Positions 16,669 through 26,459 of a stretch of 64,000 nucleotides of DNA are shown in pieces (the stretch's first letter is position 1; the number at the start of each line of letters is the position of its first letter). This DNA comes from JALCOL01 sp022649665 (GTDB lineage Bacteria > Bacillota > Bacilli > Lactobacillales > Enterococcaceae): the NCBI GenBank assembly GCA_030372335.1, contig JAUDCW010000003.1; one strand, 5' to 3'. The notes beneath the pieces are model-generated. The model saw only the letters and a program-made list of their open reading frames with translations, had not been told where the DNA came from and searched no databases. The position numbers and the translations under genes are program-made.

Positions 16669-17553
16669 CTACAGTCCAGTGACCGCATTGATATAGGCAC
16701 GCGCTTTTTTAGCATAAATAAATGGATTTGCTTTTGCCGGATCCTGTTCTGCCTCAACGATGATCCAGCCTGCGTAGCCGCTCGCTTTGATCAGCTCCCA
16801 AATCGGCTGAAAGTCGATCATGCCGTCTCCTGGAATCGTGAATACCCCATCTTTTACGCCCGCTAAAAAGCTCATTTTCGCTTCTTTCACTTCTTTCATT
16901 TTTGCTTCGCGGATGTCTTTAAAGTGAATGTGAAAGATCCGGTCTTGATATTTTTTGAAGATCGCCAGCGGATCTTCTCCCGAGAAAACCAAGTGTCCGG
17001 TGTCAAACAGCAAAAATACTTTTTCAGGATCTGTTTCTGCCATCAAACGATCGATCTCCGCAGTCGTTTGGACGCCAGTTCCCATGTGGTGATGATAAAC
17101 GATCTTCATGTCTTTTTCTAACGCCAGCGCACCTAACCGGTCTAATCCGCTGGTAAGTTTTTCCCACTCTTCTTCCGTGAAGACTGGCTTCTGATCAAAT
17201 ACGGGGGTCTCCATTTGTCCCTGGACACTGTGCCCTTGTTCGGAAACCACGATCACCTTTGCGCCCATCGTCGAAAGAAAGTCGCGATGTTTAATGAAGG
17301 CTTCTTTTGTTTCTGCATACGGCGCAGTTGTTAAAAATGAACTGAACCATGCACTCGCGACATTCAAGCCGCGCGGCTCCAAATAACCTTCCAGCACTTT
17401 CGGATCCTTTGGATATTTATTGCCGATCTCCGTCCCTGTATAGCCGGCTAAAGCCATCTCACTGATACATTGTTCAAAGCTGTTGTCTTTCCCCAATTCC
17501 GGCATGTCGTCATTCGTCCATGCGATCGGTGCAATTCCCAGATTGATCATCAT
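16669..17553 (-). CDS. iolE: Inosose dehydratase
   Basis: The protein of about 294 residues is a xylose-isomerase-like TIM barrel. It starts INLGIAPIAWTNDDMPELG, typical of IolE, and keeps metal-ligand regions such as YHHHMGTGVQ, FDTGHL and HIHFKDI. IolE removes water from 2-keto-myo-inositol to form the diketone used by IolD. Two adjacent ATG codons are possible starts. It lies 15 bases after iolC. Confidence 0.95.
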   Translation of the reverse strand: MMINLGIAPIAWTNDDMPELGKDNSFEQCISEMALAGYTGTEIGNKYPKDPKVLEGYLEPRGLNVASAWFSSFLTTAPYAETKEAFIKHRDFLSTMGAKVIVVSEQGHSVQGQMETPVFDQKPVFTEEEWEKLTSGLDRLGALALEKDMKIVYHHHMGTGVQTTAEIDRLMAETDPEKVFLLFDTGHLVFSGEDPLAIFKKYQDRIFHIHFKDIREAKMKEVKEAKMSFLAGVKDGVFTIPGDGMIDFQPIWELIKASGYAGWIIVEAEQDPAKANPFIYAKKARAYINAVTGL

Positions 17554-17568
17554 CCCTGATCCCCCTCT

Positions 17569-18540
17569 TTATTTTCCGTAAGTTCCGGCTTGTTCCTCGA
17601 TCAAAGTTTCAATTTGCGCGATCGTCGGCATCGCCTCTGAAGAACTATGCTTGCTGACGACGATCGCTGCAGCTGCACTGCCATACTGAAGCGCCCCGGC
17701 AACATCTTTCCCGTGTGCGAGTGCGGTGATCAGTGCAGCAGCATAAGAGTCGCCGGCGCCGAAAGTTTTCAACACGTTCGAGCGGTAAGCATATCCCCGC
17801 GTCACTCTGCCCGCTTTTTCATACGCATATGATCCATCAACGCCGTGTTTGATAATGATCAATTTTGGCGAATATTTGAACAAATATTGGATCGTCGCTT
17901 CATTTTTGCCGTTTTCTTTTCCTTCCAGCATATCGAACTCGTCACGGGTGCCGATCACGATATCCGCCTGCTTTGCCGCTAATTGATAGTAGACCGCAAC
18001 GTCTTCCGCTGATTTCCAAGTATACGGGCGATAATCAAGTTCAAAGATAACTTCGACGCCGTGATTTTTTGCGATCGAAAGTGCTTTGAAGATCGCTTCG
18101 CGTGACGGACTCTGTGCAAGAGCTGTTCCCGAGATGACCAGCCGTTTCGCAGCGGCCAGATATTCTTCTGAAATTTCTTCCGGCTGCAAATAGAGATCCG
18201 CGACTTCATCGCGATACATCAAAATGCTGCATTCAGATGGACTTTTGATTTCTGTAAAGGCGAGTCCTGCTTTATGCCCTGCTTGATCGAAGACCATTCC
18301 CGCCGTATTTACACCGACTTCTTCCATGTACTCTTTAATAAATTTCCCGTGCTGATCATCCGGGATCTTGCCGATAAAGCCGACCTTGAGTCCCAGCTTT
18401 GCAGCGCCGATCGCGATATTGGCCGGCGAGCCGCCGACATATTTTGAAAATGTCTTTGTTTCTTCCATTGGGCGATTGTACTCGACTGCATTCAAATCGA
18501 TACAAGCCCGCCCGATCGCGATCACATCATATTTTTCCAC
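17569..18540 (-). CDS. iolC: 5-dehydro-2-deoxygluconokinase
   Basis: The 323-residue PfkB-family kinase phosphorylates 2-deoxy-5-keto-gluconate. The substrate motif GGSPANIAIGAAKLG and the ATP/catalytic motif TFGAGDSYAAAL (with the catalytic Asp) are clear. A GTG start at 18540 is preferred because AAGGGG lies seven bases upstream; the ATG at 18585 falls inside iolB. It overlaps none of its neighbours with this start. Confidence 0.95.
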   Translation of the reverse strand: MEKYDVIAIGRACIDLNAVEYNRPMEETKTFSKYVGGSPANIAIGAAKLGLKVGFIGKIPDDQHGKFIKEYMEEVGVNTAGMVFDQAGHKAGLAFTEIKSPSECSILMYRDEVADLYLQPEEISEEYLAAAKRLVISGTALAQSPSREAIFKALSIAKNHGVEVIFELDYRPYTWKSAEDVAVYYQLAAKQADIVIGTRDEFDMLEGKENGKNEATIQYLFKYSPKLIIIKHGVDGSYAYEKAGRVTRGYAYRSNVLKTFGAGDSYAAALITALAHGKDVAGALQYGSAAAAIVVSKHSSSEAMPTIAQIETLIEEQAGTYGK

Positions 18541-18563
18541 ACGATTTCCCCTTTTCAGATGAT

Positions 18564-19385
18564 TTATTTCCGGTCGATGATCCATGCATGCTGCGGATCA
18601 TTGTGAAACTTCCAGATTTTTTTCGGTCCTGCCATGATATTCAAGTAATATGAGGAGTATCCGTCAGGCACCCCGACTGGATGATACCCTTTCGGCACTA
18701 GGACCATCTCGCCGTCTTTCACGCACATCGTCTCATCTAGCAGTTCGTCATCGGTATAGACCCGCTGGAAAACGAAGCCCGCCGGCGGATTCACTTCATG
18801 ATAATATGTCTCTTCCAAAAGCGATTCATCCGGCAGCTGATTTTGGTCATGCTTATGCGGCGGATAGCTCGACCAGTTCGCACTTTCGGTATACACTTCA
18901 ACAACTAAAAGTTTTTCAGCGATCTTGCTTTGATCGTCGAGAATATTGCGGACAAAACGCTGATTATGATATTTTCCGCGATTTTCTTCCGTCGTATCGC
19001 AGGCTTTGATCAGCGTCAGCTTACGTCCTTCTGCGGCAGCCGGCGCTTGGCAAAGAATCAGCCGGCCTTCGCGTTCGCATTCGATTTCGAATTTTTGCTG
19101 TGGCGGAACATACAAGCTGTCGGTCGCTTTTTTTTCAAAAACGCTGGCGCGCGTTCCCACCTTTTCAAAGACTGTTTCGCCGACCGTGATCGTATAACGG
19201 CCGGTCAGTGCGACAACGCACGTTTCATGTGTGGCCGAGAAATGGGAAAGTTTCCCGCCGCTTTTGAGATCGAAGACGTCGGCGGCTACGTAAACGAGCG
19301 GACTGTTCTCTTCTGTGATGTGATGGACCAATGTTGCTTTTTCATTGATCGCAAAGTGGAGCGGACTCCGTTTCAAATCGACCAT
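18564..19385 (-). CDS. iolB: 5-deoxy-glucuronate isomerase
   Basis: The 273-residue bicupin isomerises 5-deoxy-glucuronate to 2-deoxy-5-keto-gluconate, the substrate of IolC. The conserved metal-binding region SSYPPHKHD and EETYYHEVNP is present, as is GYHPVGVPDGYS near the end. Its length matches IolB. It lies between iolA and iolC with gaps of 16 and 23 bases. Confidence 0.95.
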   Translation of the reverse strand: MVDLKRSPLHFAINEKATLVHHITEENSPLVYVAADVFDLKSGGKLSHFSATHETCVVALTGRYTITVGETVFEKVGTRASVFEKKATDSLYVPPQQKFEIECEREGRLILCQAPAAAEGRKLTLIKACDTTEENRGKYHNQRFVRNILDDQSKIAEKLLVVEVYTESANWSSYPPHKHDQNQLPDESLLEETYYHEVNPPAGFVFQRVYTDDELLDETMCVKDGEMVLVPKGYHPVGVPDGYSSYYLNIMAGPKKIWKFHNDPQHAWIIDRK

Positions 19386-19401
19386 TTTTCACTCCTTCTT
19401 T

Positions 19402-20856
19402 CTACAGATTGTTTTGCGGGTAGCGTGCGGTAACAACTTTCCGGTGTGTATAGAACTCTGCAGAGTCTTTGCCGTTGCAGTGCAGGTCGCCGAAGAACGA
19501 ATCCTTATAGCCGGAAAAAGCGAAGAACGCCATTGGTGCCGGTACACCTAAATTGACTCCCAGCATTCCGGCATCGATATTCTCGCGGAAATAATGGATC
19601 GCGCTGGCATTATTCGTGAAGATGCAGGCTCCGTTTGCAAACGGTGAGCGGTTCGCGAGCGCGACCCCTTCCTGAACTCCTTTGATGCGGATCAGCGACA
19701 GCACCGGCGCAAACAGCTCGTCTTGCCAAATCGTCATTGCCGGGGTCACGTCTTCAAAAATCGTCGGTCCGATAAAATAACCCGTTTGCGGAAGATTCTC
19801 CCGGCCGTCCAAGACCAGTTTTGCACCTTCTGCGATTCCCTTAACGATATAATCAAACGTACGCTCCTGATTTTCTTTCCGGATCACCGGTCCAAGGAAA
19901 ACTCCTTCCTCGAGCCCGTTGCCGATTTTGATTTCTTTAGCGGCTTCGAGCAGCTTTTCCATGAATTCATCTGCGATCGCGTCTTCGATCGCCAGTACTG
20001 CGCAAGCCATGCAACGTTCACCAGCTGATCCGAATGCTGCCGCGATCACATTTTTGACTGTTTCAGCGATATCCGCATCTTGCAGGACGATCGTATGGTT
20101 TTTCGCGCCCGTCAGTGCTTGCACGCGCTTCAAGTGCTTCGTGCCTTCTTTATAGACATATTCGCCGACCCCTCTGGAACCAACGAACGAGATCGCTTTG
20201 ACTAAATCATGTGACAAAAGACCATTCACGACATCATGCGCACCATGGACGATATTCAAGACGCCATTCGGCAGCCCGGCTTCAGTAAACAATTCGATCA
20301 GCCGTTCGGCCAAGAGCGGTGTTTTTTCGGACGGTTTCAAAATAAACGTATTCCCGCAGGCGATCGCTATCGGAAACATCCAGCAAGGAACCATCATCGG
20401 AAAATTGAATGGCGAGATCCCGCCGATCACCCCGAGCGGATATTTATAATTGGTCGCTTCCACATCGGTCGCAATGCTCGAAAGTGAATCCCCCATCATC
20501 AAGGTCGGTGCGCCAGCCGCAAACTCCACATTTTCGATTCCGCGCTGCACTTCGCCTAATGCTTCTGAAAGATTTTTGCCGTTCTCTTTGGTGATCAACG
20601 TTGCCAACTCTTTCTTATACTTTATGAGCAACTGTTGATAGTTGAACAAAATCCTTGCCCGCTTTGGAACTGGAACACGGCTCCATGTTTCAAATGCGCG
20701 CTGTGCGACTTCGACGGCACCATCCAGGTCCTCTTTTGTCGAAAGCGGTACTTCGCATAGTACCTCTTCTGTTGCCGGATTATAAACAGTTTCATATTGA
20801 GCGGTCGTACTGGCGATCCATTGACCGTCAATATAATTCTTTAATCTTCTGGTCAT
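19402..20856 (-). CDS. iolA: Methylmalonate/malonate-semialdehyde dehydrogenase (CoA-acylating)
   Basis: The 484-residue aldehyde dehydrogenase turns malonic semialdehyde to acetyl-CoA (and methylmalonate semialdehyde to propionyl-CoA), the last step of inositol breakdown. The catalytic cysteine lies in SAGERCMACAV, and the NAD-binding FVGSRGVGEYV region is typical of the MMSDH subfamily. It is the first gene of the operon. Its promoter has a TTGACG/TACTAT pair and a cre-like palindrome at the transcription start, and is divergent from iolR. Confidence 0.95.
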   Translation of the reverse strand: MTRRLKNYIDGQWIASTTAQYETVYNPATEEVLCEVPLSTKEDLDGAVEVAQRAFETWSRVPVPKRARILFNYQQLLIKYKKELATLITKENGKNLSEALGEVQRGIENVEFAAGAPTLMMGDSLSSIATDVEATNYKYPLGVIGGISPFNFPMMVPCWMFPIAIACGNTFILKPSEKTPLLAERLIELFTEAGLPNGVLNIVHGAHDVVNGLLSHDLVKAISFVGSRGVGEYVYKEGTKHLKRVQALTGAKNHTIVLQDADIAETVKNVIAAAFGSAGERCMACAVLAIEDAIADEFMEKLLEAAKEIKIGNGLEEGVFLGPVIRKENQERTFDYIVKGIAEGAKLVLDGRENLPQTGYFIGPTIFEDVTPAMTIWQDELFAPVLSLIRIKGVQEGVALANRSPFANGACIFTNNASAIHYFRENIDAGMLGVNLGVPAPMAFFAFSGYKDSFFGDLHCNGKDSAEFYTHRKVVTARYPQNNL

Positions 20857-20873
20857 TCATGCTCCTCCTCATT

Positions 20874-20887
20874 CGTAAGTGCTTACA
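20874..20887. promoter_or_regulatory. cre-like catabolite repression site at the iolA start
   Basis: On the minus strand the site reads TGTAAGCACTTACG, 12 of 14 matches to the ideal CcpA box TGTAAGCGCTTACA; the central CG is CA. It overlaps the expected transcription start, the position of repressing cre sites. An operator for IolR is the alternative. Confidence 0.5.
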
Positions 20888-20892
20888 AGAGT

Positions 20893-20921
20893 ATAGTACT
20901 CGAATCATTTCTGCTCGTCAA
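20893..20921 (-). promoter_or_regulatory. Promoter of the iolA operon
   Basis: On the minus strand TTGACG and TACTAT are spaced by 17 bases. Confidence 0.7.
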
Positions 20922-21009
20922 TACTTTTTTGGCATATATTGAGTTATAATTCCAAAAGTTAATCATTAAAGGTTCATATATCTATTTTATAAATCACAAT
21001 ATTATCAGC

Positions 21010-21039
21010 TTGTACTAAGATTACTAGTTATGTTATAAT
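21010..21039 (+). promoter_or_regulatory. Promoter of iolR
   Basis: TTGTAC is followed after 18 bases by TATAAT with an extended TGT in front. A TGATAATATT motif on the minus strand (20998-21007) abuts the -35 element and recurs at other iol promoters. Confidence 0.65.
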
Positions 21040-21085
21040 ATTTTTATGCAAGTTTACCTTAAAAAATCATGAAAGAGAGAGTTAT

Positions 21086-21850
21086 ATGAAATCAAAAAGA
21101 ATTGATGATATTGGAGAATTAGTGCAAGAAAAGGGAAATGTCTCCATTAAAGAACTTTGTGAAATATTCGGTGTTTCTAAAAATACGATCCGCCGCGATA
21201 TCGATGAACTTGTTCGGAATGGTGCAGTAGAAAAAGTATATGGCGGGATCCGTGCCATAAAGAACCCATTGCTTCCTTTTGAACAGCGTCATGATCAGCA
21301 GCATCTCCAAAAGAAAAAGATCGGTGAAGTGGCCAGTACCTTTATTGAGGATGATGACATCATCTTTATCGATTCTGGAACGACCACTTCGCAAATCATG
21401 GACCACGTGCGCGATGATATCCGCATCACGATCCTGACCAACAATCTTGATGTCATCAATCAATGTACGAACAAACCAAATGTCACCCTTTTTGTGATGG
21501 GTTCGCTCTATAAGCAGGAAACCCGTTCATTCGTCGACATGGACACCAATTTGCAAAATGTGAATTTTAATATCAACAAAGCTTTTATCGCTGCGACCGG
21601 TGTCTCGATCGCCAACGGTTTGACTAATTCCGATCCGCTGGAGTATGAGATCAAAAAGCTGATCTGCAGCAAAACAGATAATCTGTTCCTTTTGGTCGAT
21701 GAATCTAAATTCGGCAAGTCCACGCTGCTTACATATTGTCCGTTGGAGAAAATATCAGTATTGATCACTTCGGGAAATGTTCCCCGCGACATCCGCGAAT
21801 TTCTGGAAGAGCATGAAACAGACATTATGCAAGTCGATGCACCAAAATAA
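21086..21850 (+). CDS. iolR: DeoR-family transcriptional regulator, probable inositol repressor
   Basis: The 254-residue protein has an N-terminal DeoR helix-turn-helix (VSIKELCEIFGVSKNTIRRD, residues 19-38) and a C-terminal sugar-phosphate isomerase-like sensor domain with IDSGTTTSQI and VDESKFGKS, both typical of DeoR proteins that sense phosphorylated intermediates. In the Bacillus pathway IolR responds to the IolC product. It is divergent from the iolA operon and convergent with the dehydrogenase cluster, so control of both is likely. The symbol rests on context more than on specific sequence signatures. Confidence 0.85.
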   Translation: MKSKRIDDIGELVQEKGNVSIKELCEIFGVSKNTIRRDIDELVRNGAVEKVYGGIRAIKNPLLPFEQRHDQQHLQKKKIGEVASTFIEDDDIIFIDSGTTTSQIMDHVRDDIRITILTNNLDVINQCTNKPNVTLFVMGSLYKQETRSFVDMDTNLQNVNFNINKAFIAATGVSIANGLTNSDPLEYEIKKLICSKTDNLFLLVDESKFGKSTLLTYCPLEKISVLITSGNVPRDIREFLEEHETDIMQVDAPK

Positions 21851-21861
21851 CTTTTACCGCC

Positions 21862-21903
21862 AAAGAGCCTGCGAAAACTCATAATCGTTTTCGCAGGCTC
21901 TTC
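21862..21903. terminator. Bidirectional terminator between iolR and iolG
   Basis: AAAGAGCCTGCGAAAAC pairs with GTTTTCGCAGGCTCTT over about 16 bp. T-rich tracts lie on the plus side and A-rich on the other, so it can end both convergent transcripts. Confidence 0.85.
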
Positions 21904-21911
21904 TTTATGCG

Positions 21912-22937
21912 CTATTCCGTGTAAAATGCCGGTTTTGCATCGATCGAAATTGCTTCCGTCTTGCCGCTTTCTTGTGATTTGACCGTTGCATCACTTGCGA
22001 CCGCTGCTAAATAACCATCCCAAGTCGATGGTCCAGCCGGGGCTTTCCCCGCATTCAAGCGGTCAAAGAAATCTTGGAACTCGACATCATAGGCCGCTTC
22101 AAAGCGCGGTTTCCAATCATAGACGATTTCCGTACTGTATTTGCCAGCTTTGCGCATTGATACCGCCGCCGGACTTGGCAGCTCGATCATTCCCAGCTCC
22201 CCAGTGATGTCGCAATGGATATCGTAACCATATTGGCAATTCACAAAGACTTCGACCACACAGACGACCCCTTTTTTCGTTTGAAAGATCGCGATTTGCG
22301 GATCCTTCAAGTTGCCGTTGTCCTGCGTTGCCAAACCAGATTTTTCAGGGAAATACACTTTGACATCTTGATAGTCGTCATCCAAAAGCCAGCGCATGAT
22401 CTCGATCTCATGGATCAATGTTTCAAAAACAGCACGCGCAGTCTTGTAGTCAGCGACTTGCGTTGCGTTGTAGTGCCGGCAATGAAGCATCAGCGGCCGG
22501 CCGATCTCGCCTTTGTCGATGATTTCTTTTAATTCTTGATAGCCGCTGTCATAGCGGCGCATGAAGCCGACTTGGACCATTTTTTTCTGGCTCCGTTCTT
22601 CAGCTTCCATGATCCTTTGGCAGTCCGCCGCACTGATCGCAAGCGGCTTTTCAACAAATACATATTTCCCAGCATCAAGTGCAGCAACCGCCACATCAGC
22701 ATGTACTTCATTTGAAGCTGTGATCACGACGACTTCGACTTCCGGATCGTTGATCAGCTCATGATAATCAGCATAGTCGCGCGCTTTGATCTTGAATTTA
22801 TCCAATGCTTTCTGTGCCTTGCCTGGAATGATATCGCAAACAGCGACAACGTCTGCTCCAGCGATCGCGTTTGCGATCCTTCTTAGATGATCTTCTCCGA
22901 TAAAACCGATCCCGACGATCCCAACTTTTTTGACCAT
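21912..22937 (-). CDS. iolG: Inositol 2-dehydrogenase
   Basis: The 341-residue Gfo/Idh/MocA enzyme oxidises myo-inositol to 2-keto-myo-inositol with NAD+. It starts with the Rossmann motif GIVGIGFIGEDH, has the EKPLAIS catalytic-lysine motif, and resembles Bacillus IolG along its length (QVGFMRRYDSGY, HCRHYN, VNCQYGYDIHC, GPSTWDGYLAAV). The ATG at 22937 follows GGAGGGAAAAATC, so upstream starts were rejected. It is the last gene of the dehydrogenase/transporter cluster. Confidence 0.93.
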   Translation of the reverse strand: MVKKVGIVGIGFIGEDHLRRIANAIAGADVVAVCDIIPGKAQKALDKFKIKARDYADYHELINDPEVEVVVITASNEVHADVAVAALDAGKYVFVEKPLAISAADCQRIMEAEERSQKKMVQVGFMRRYDSGYQELKEIIDKGEIGRPLMLHCRHYNATQVADYKTARAVFETLIHEIEIMRWLLDDDYQDVKVYFPEKSGLATQDNGNLKDPQIAIFQTKKGVVCVVEVFVNCQYGYDIHCDITGELGMIELPSPAAVSMRKAGKYSTEIVYDWKPRFEAAYDVEFQDFFDRLNAGKAPAGPSTWDGYLAAVASDATVKSQESGKTEAISIDAKPAFYTE

Positions 22938-22987
22938 GATTTTTCCCTCCAATGATTTATTTGATACGACGATCATTCTGTAAGCGG

Positions 22988-24013
22988 CTAGATTTTTGGA
23001 TAGGCCGGATCGATCGCGACCGGCTGCCCCGTTTCCAATGATTTTTGTGCCGCAACTGCGACCCGCTGCGCCATGATGACATCGATCCCAGTCGCAAGCA
23101 GTTCGCGCTCTTCCAGCAAAGCACGGATGAAAAATTGCATTTCTGCAATGTAAGCTTCGCGGTAACGCTCGATAAAACTTGGCAGCGGATTTTTCCGTTT
23201 TTCGCTTTTATTTCCATAATACTCGACCGCCGATTCGCTCACATTTTCTGCTTTCAAAAGTCCTTCAGAGCCGAAAACTTCAACTCTTTGATCATAACCA
23301 TAAACCGCACGCCGGCTGTTATCGATCAAGGCGAACCCGCCGTTTTCAAATTGCAGTACGATCGCAAGCGTATCGACATCATTGATCTCAGTCAACGTCG
23401 GATCGATCAGCGTCCCGCCTTTGGCATACACTTCGGTGATGTTGCTGCCCATCATATAGCGCGCCATATCGAAATCATGCATCGTAAAGTCAAACAGCAG
23501 TCCGCCGATCCGCTTGATCAGCTCATGCGGCAAAAGGTCCGGATCGCGTGAAGTGATCTTCACAAGCTGCGGCTTGCCGATCGCACCGGCGCGGACATTT
23601 TCATAGATCGCGTGGAATTGCCGGTCGATTCGGCGATTGAAGCCGATCTGCATTTTTACCTCATGATCTTTGACCGCCCGCAACACCCGCAAGCTGGCTT
23701 CTTCCGCCAGATCCATGCTCAGCGGCTTTTCGCAAAAAATATGTTTTCCAGCCTGTGCTGCTGCTATCGCGATCTCTTCATGAGTATCCGTCGAAGTAAA
23801 AATAAAGACGGCTTCGATTTCCTGGTTTGCCAATACTTCATGATAATCTTGATAAAGTTCCGTGATCCCCAGGGTATTTAAATTTTCGCGAGCGTCCTCA
23901 ATAAAAAGATCCGCCACACAAACAACTTCAACTTCGCGGATCGTCTGCAGATTTTCGATATGCATCTGCCCGACCCGCCCGGCACCAATGACGCCGCACT
24001 TCAATTTCTTCAT
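22988..24013 (-). CDS. Gfo/Idh/MocA family dehydrogenase (cyclitol dehydrogenase-like)
   Basis: This 341-residue NAD(P)-dependent oxidoreductase has the Rossmann motif GVIGAGRVGQMH, the EKPLSMD lysine motif and the HDFDMARYMMG helix with the catalytic Asp and His region. It is clearly more similar to the products at 26460 and 27772 (shared KITSRDP, IDNSRRAVYGYDQRVEVFG) than to IolG. Likely substrates are stereoisomers such as scyllo- or D-chiro-inositol, by context only. The start at 24013 follows AGGAGTGGAAAG and comes 10 bases after the preceding gene. Confidence 0.85.
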   Translation of the reverse strand: MKKLKCGVIGAGRVGQMHIENLQTIREVEVVCVADLFIEDARENLNTLGITELYQDYHEVLANQEIEAVFIFTSTDTHEEIAIAAAQAGKHIFCEKPLSMDLAEEASLRVLRAVKDHEVKMQIGFNRRIDRQFHAIYENVRAGAIGKPQLVKITSRDPDLLPHELIKRIGGLLFDFTMHDFDMARYMMGSNITEVYAKGGTLIDPTLTEINDVDTLAIVLQFENGGFALIDNSRRAVYGYDQRVEVFGSEGLLKAENVSESAVEYYGNKSEKRKNPLPSFIERYREAYIAEMQFFIRALLEERELLATGIDVIMAQRVAVAAQKSLETGQPVAIDPAYPKI

Positions 24014-24023
24014 CTTTCCACTC

Positions 24024-25046
24024 CTATAACACAATATCGATCACTTGTCCGGTTTCGGCAGATTCTTTGCATGCTTTGGCAATCTGCAAAGCTTTCACGC
24101 CATCTTCGACCGAAATATCGGACTGCCGATCGTTTTTGACATTTTCAATAAAATCTTTTAATTCCGTAATGAATGCTTCCGTAAAGCGTTCTGAAAAACT
24201 CTGCATCGCTGGCCGCACGACCCCAGCATCGGTAAACAAAGTGACGAAATCCTTTTCCGGCTCCTGCGCGATCCGGATCCAGCCGTTTGACCCCATGATT
24301 TCCATTTCGACTTGATTGCCATGGGCCGCATGCCGCCCGCCGATCAAAGTCGCCGCCATATTGTTTTCAAAGCGCAGATTGGCTACCCCGGTTTCAAATT
24401 CGTTGATCGCTTCAAGCTCGGGTGCTGCGATATTGTTTCCGATCGACCACGTTTGGACCGGATCGCTTCCAGTATACCAGCGGATCAGATCGATATCATG
24501 GATGCACATATCCACAAAGATCCCGCCGCTGTCGTTATCAGTCGCAAATTTTGTAAAGCTCTCCATCCCCGAAATCGGATCGATCCCGTAAGCACGAATA
24601 TAAATGATCTCGCCGATCCCGCCGGCATCGATGAGCTCCTTGGCGTGGCGGTAAGAGGCATCGAAACGCCGCATAAAGCCTAACTGGAAGACTTGCTTCG
24701 GATGTTCTTGGATTTGACGGCTCATTTCAGCAACTTCATCCATCTCCAAGCCCAGCGGTTTTTCACAAAAGACATGTTTGCCGGCTTTCAAAGCATACGC
24801 CGTCATCTCCGGATGAAATCCTGTTGGAGCGACGATCGCGACCGCATCGATCTCTTCAGCGTCGATCATTTTTTTGTAGTCGGTGTATGTTTCAACCCCA
24901 AAATTTTCTTTCGCATACGATAGCTGTTCTTGATCAAGAGCGCAGACTGCTTTGACATCTGCATCCCCGATCAAATTGACCAAGTGATCCGTGTGGACCA
25001 TCCCTAAACGTCCCAGACCGATCACCGCGATTTTTACTTTTTCCAT
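24024..25046 (-). CDS. Gfo/Idh/MocA family dehydrogenase, possible scyllo-inositol dehydrogenase
   Basis: The 340-residue protein has AVIGLGRLGMVH, the EKPLGLEMDE motif and CIHDIDLIRWYTG. It contains a GGRHAAHG motif in the C-terminal sheet instead of the IDNSR motif of the other paralogues, so it forms a separate subgroup. It may correspond to the NAD-dependent scyllo-inositol dehydrogenase branch, but this needs phylogeny. It lies 18 bases after iolT and 10 bases before the next dehydrogenase. Confidence 0.82.
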   Translation of the reverse strand: MEKVKIAVIGLGRLGMVHTDHLVNLIGDADVKAVCALDQEQLSYAKENFGVETYTDYKKMIDAEEIDAVAIVAPTGFHPEMTAYALKAGKHVFCEKPLGLEMDEVAEMSRQIQEHPKQVFQLGFMRRFDASYRHAKELIDAGGIGEIIYIRAYGIDPISGMESFTKFATDNDSGGIFVDMCIHDIDLIRWYTGSDPVQTWSIGNNIAAPELEAINEFETGVANLRFENNMAATLIGGRHAAHGNQVEMEIMGSNGWIRIAQEPEKDFVTLFTDAGVVRPAMQSFSERFTEAFITELKDFIENVKNDRQSDISVEDGVKALQIAKACKESAETGQVIDIVL

Positions 25047-25064
25047 GCTGTTTTCCTCCTCAGA

Positions 25065-26429
25065 TCATCCTTTGGTGCGGAAATATTCTTCGATTTCTAC
25101 TAATGTTTTTCCTTTCGTTTCCGGAACCATCGTTGAAACGATCACGATCCCGATCACTGCGCAGACTGCAAAACCGTAAAAAGTCGCGTTGATCCCAACT
25201 GTTTCGACTAATACCGGGAAAAACAAACCGACACAGAAGTTCGCGATCCACAAAACAAATACTGAGATCCCCGAAAACGATCCGCGGAATTTTGCCGGGA
25301 AGATCTCCGAGATCAAGATCCACGTTACTGGTCCGACTGCTCCTTGAAAAGCGAAGATGTAGATAAATACCAGAATCAAAATGATATACGGCGTAAAACT
25401 TTGCCCAGCCAAGATGTTGGACAAAAGAGCAGCTAAAACCAGCGCCGCTGCACAGACCCCCAGCCCGATATTTTCTAATTTTTTGCGTCCCATCCGGTCA
25501 ACGACGGATGCACCGACGGTCGAGGCAACAACGCAAATGACCCCGTTCAGCACATTGAAGATCAAAGAAGCACTTTCGCTGAAGCCATACTTGTTCAAGA
25601 TCTCCGAGCCGTAATACATGATCGCATTGATCCCGGCAAACTGCTGGACGATCCCTAATAAACAGCCGATGAACAGCACTTTCAGTGCCCAACCAGGGAT
25701 CTTTTCTTTGCCCTTGCTCTCGACCTGTACTTCGCCAGTGAATTCACCGAGCTCTTTGATTCCTTCACGTTGCGCTGCATCATCACTGTAGATCGATTTG
25801 ATCACAGTGATCGCAGCTTCCAGCTTGCCGTTTTTTGCCAGCCATTTTGGCGACTCGAGCACTTTCGTCATGCCGATGAGCATGACGATCGCCGGCAATG
25901 CTGCAAGACCCATCATGACTTTCCAGATATGCACATTTCCCATGAACACATTTCCCAAAATGGCATTGATCAGAAAAGCTAAAAATTGTCCGCCGACGAT
26001 CATGATCTGATTTAAACCGACCATTTTCCCCCGCTGATCCGGGGAAGCGATCTCACCCAGATATAATGGAACCACTGCGGAAGCCGAGCCGACCGCCAGT
26101 CCCAGGAAAAAGCGCGAGGCAACCAAAAGCGAATAAGAAACAGACAATCCGCACCCAGCAGCGCCGATCAAGAAGATCCAAGCGATCCAGCGCAATGTCT
26201 TTTTGCGGCCGATCTTATCACTGATTGCTCCGCCGAATACCGCCCCAAAAGCCGCTGAAAGTGTCAGCGCCGAGGAGACGATCCCTTTTTGAAAAGAAGT
26301 GATCCCTAAATCTTTAACGATAAACTGTAATGAGCCATTGACTACCGCGGTATTATACCCAAACAGCAAGGCAGCGATCGTAACGATTGCGGCGATTTGC
26401 TTTAAGCGGTTCTTATTTGTTTGCGCCAT
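25065..26429 (-). CDS. iolT: Inositol/sugar porter, major facilitator superfamily
   Basis: The 454-residue protein has 12 predicted helices and sugar-porter signatures: DKIGRKK after helix 2, RFFLGLAVGSASAVVPLYLGE, the QQFAGINAIMYYG motif in helix 7, DRMGRKKL, and the C-terminal PETKGKTL. It belongs to the family of H+-coupled myo-inositol/sugar porters such as IolT. Genes for inositol dehydrogenases flank it on both sides, which supports the assignment. A PETKG-end protein of this type could also carry other sugars. Confidence 0.88.
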   Translation of the reverse strand: MAQTNKNRLKQIAAIVTIAALLFGYNTAVVNGSLQFIVKDLGITSFQKGIVSSALTLSAAFGAVFGGAISDKIGRKKTLRWIAWIFLIGAAGCGLSVSYSLLVASRFFLGLAVGSASAVVPLYLGEIASPDQRGKMVGLNQIMIVGGQFLAFLINAILGNVFMGNVHIWKVMMGLAALPAIVMLIGMTKVLESPKWLAKNGKLEAAITVIKSIYSDDAAQREGIKELGEFTGEVQVESKGKEKIPGWALKVLFIGCLLGIVQQFAGINAIMYYGSEILNKYGFSESASLIFNVLNGVICVVASTVGASVVDRMGRKKLENIGLGVCAAALVLAALLSNILAGQSFTPYIILILVFIYIFAFQGAVGPVTWILISEIFPAKFRGSFSGISVFVLWIANFCVGLFFPVLVETVGINATFYGFAVCAVIGIVIVSTMVPETKGKTLVEIEEYFRTKG

Positions 26430-26459
26430 CCGTATCCTCCATGATCCTGTATTTTTTCA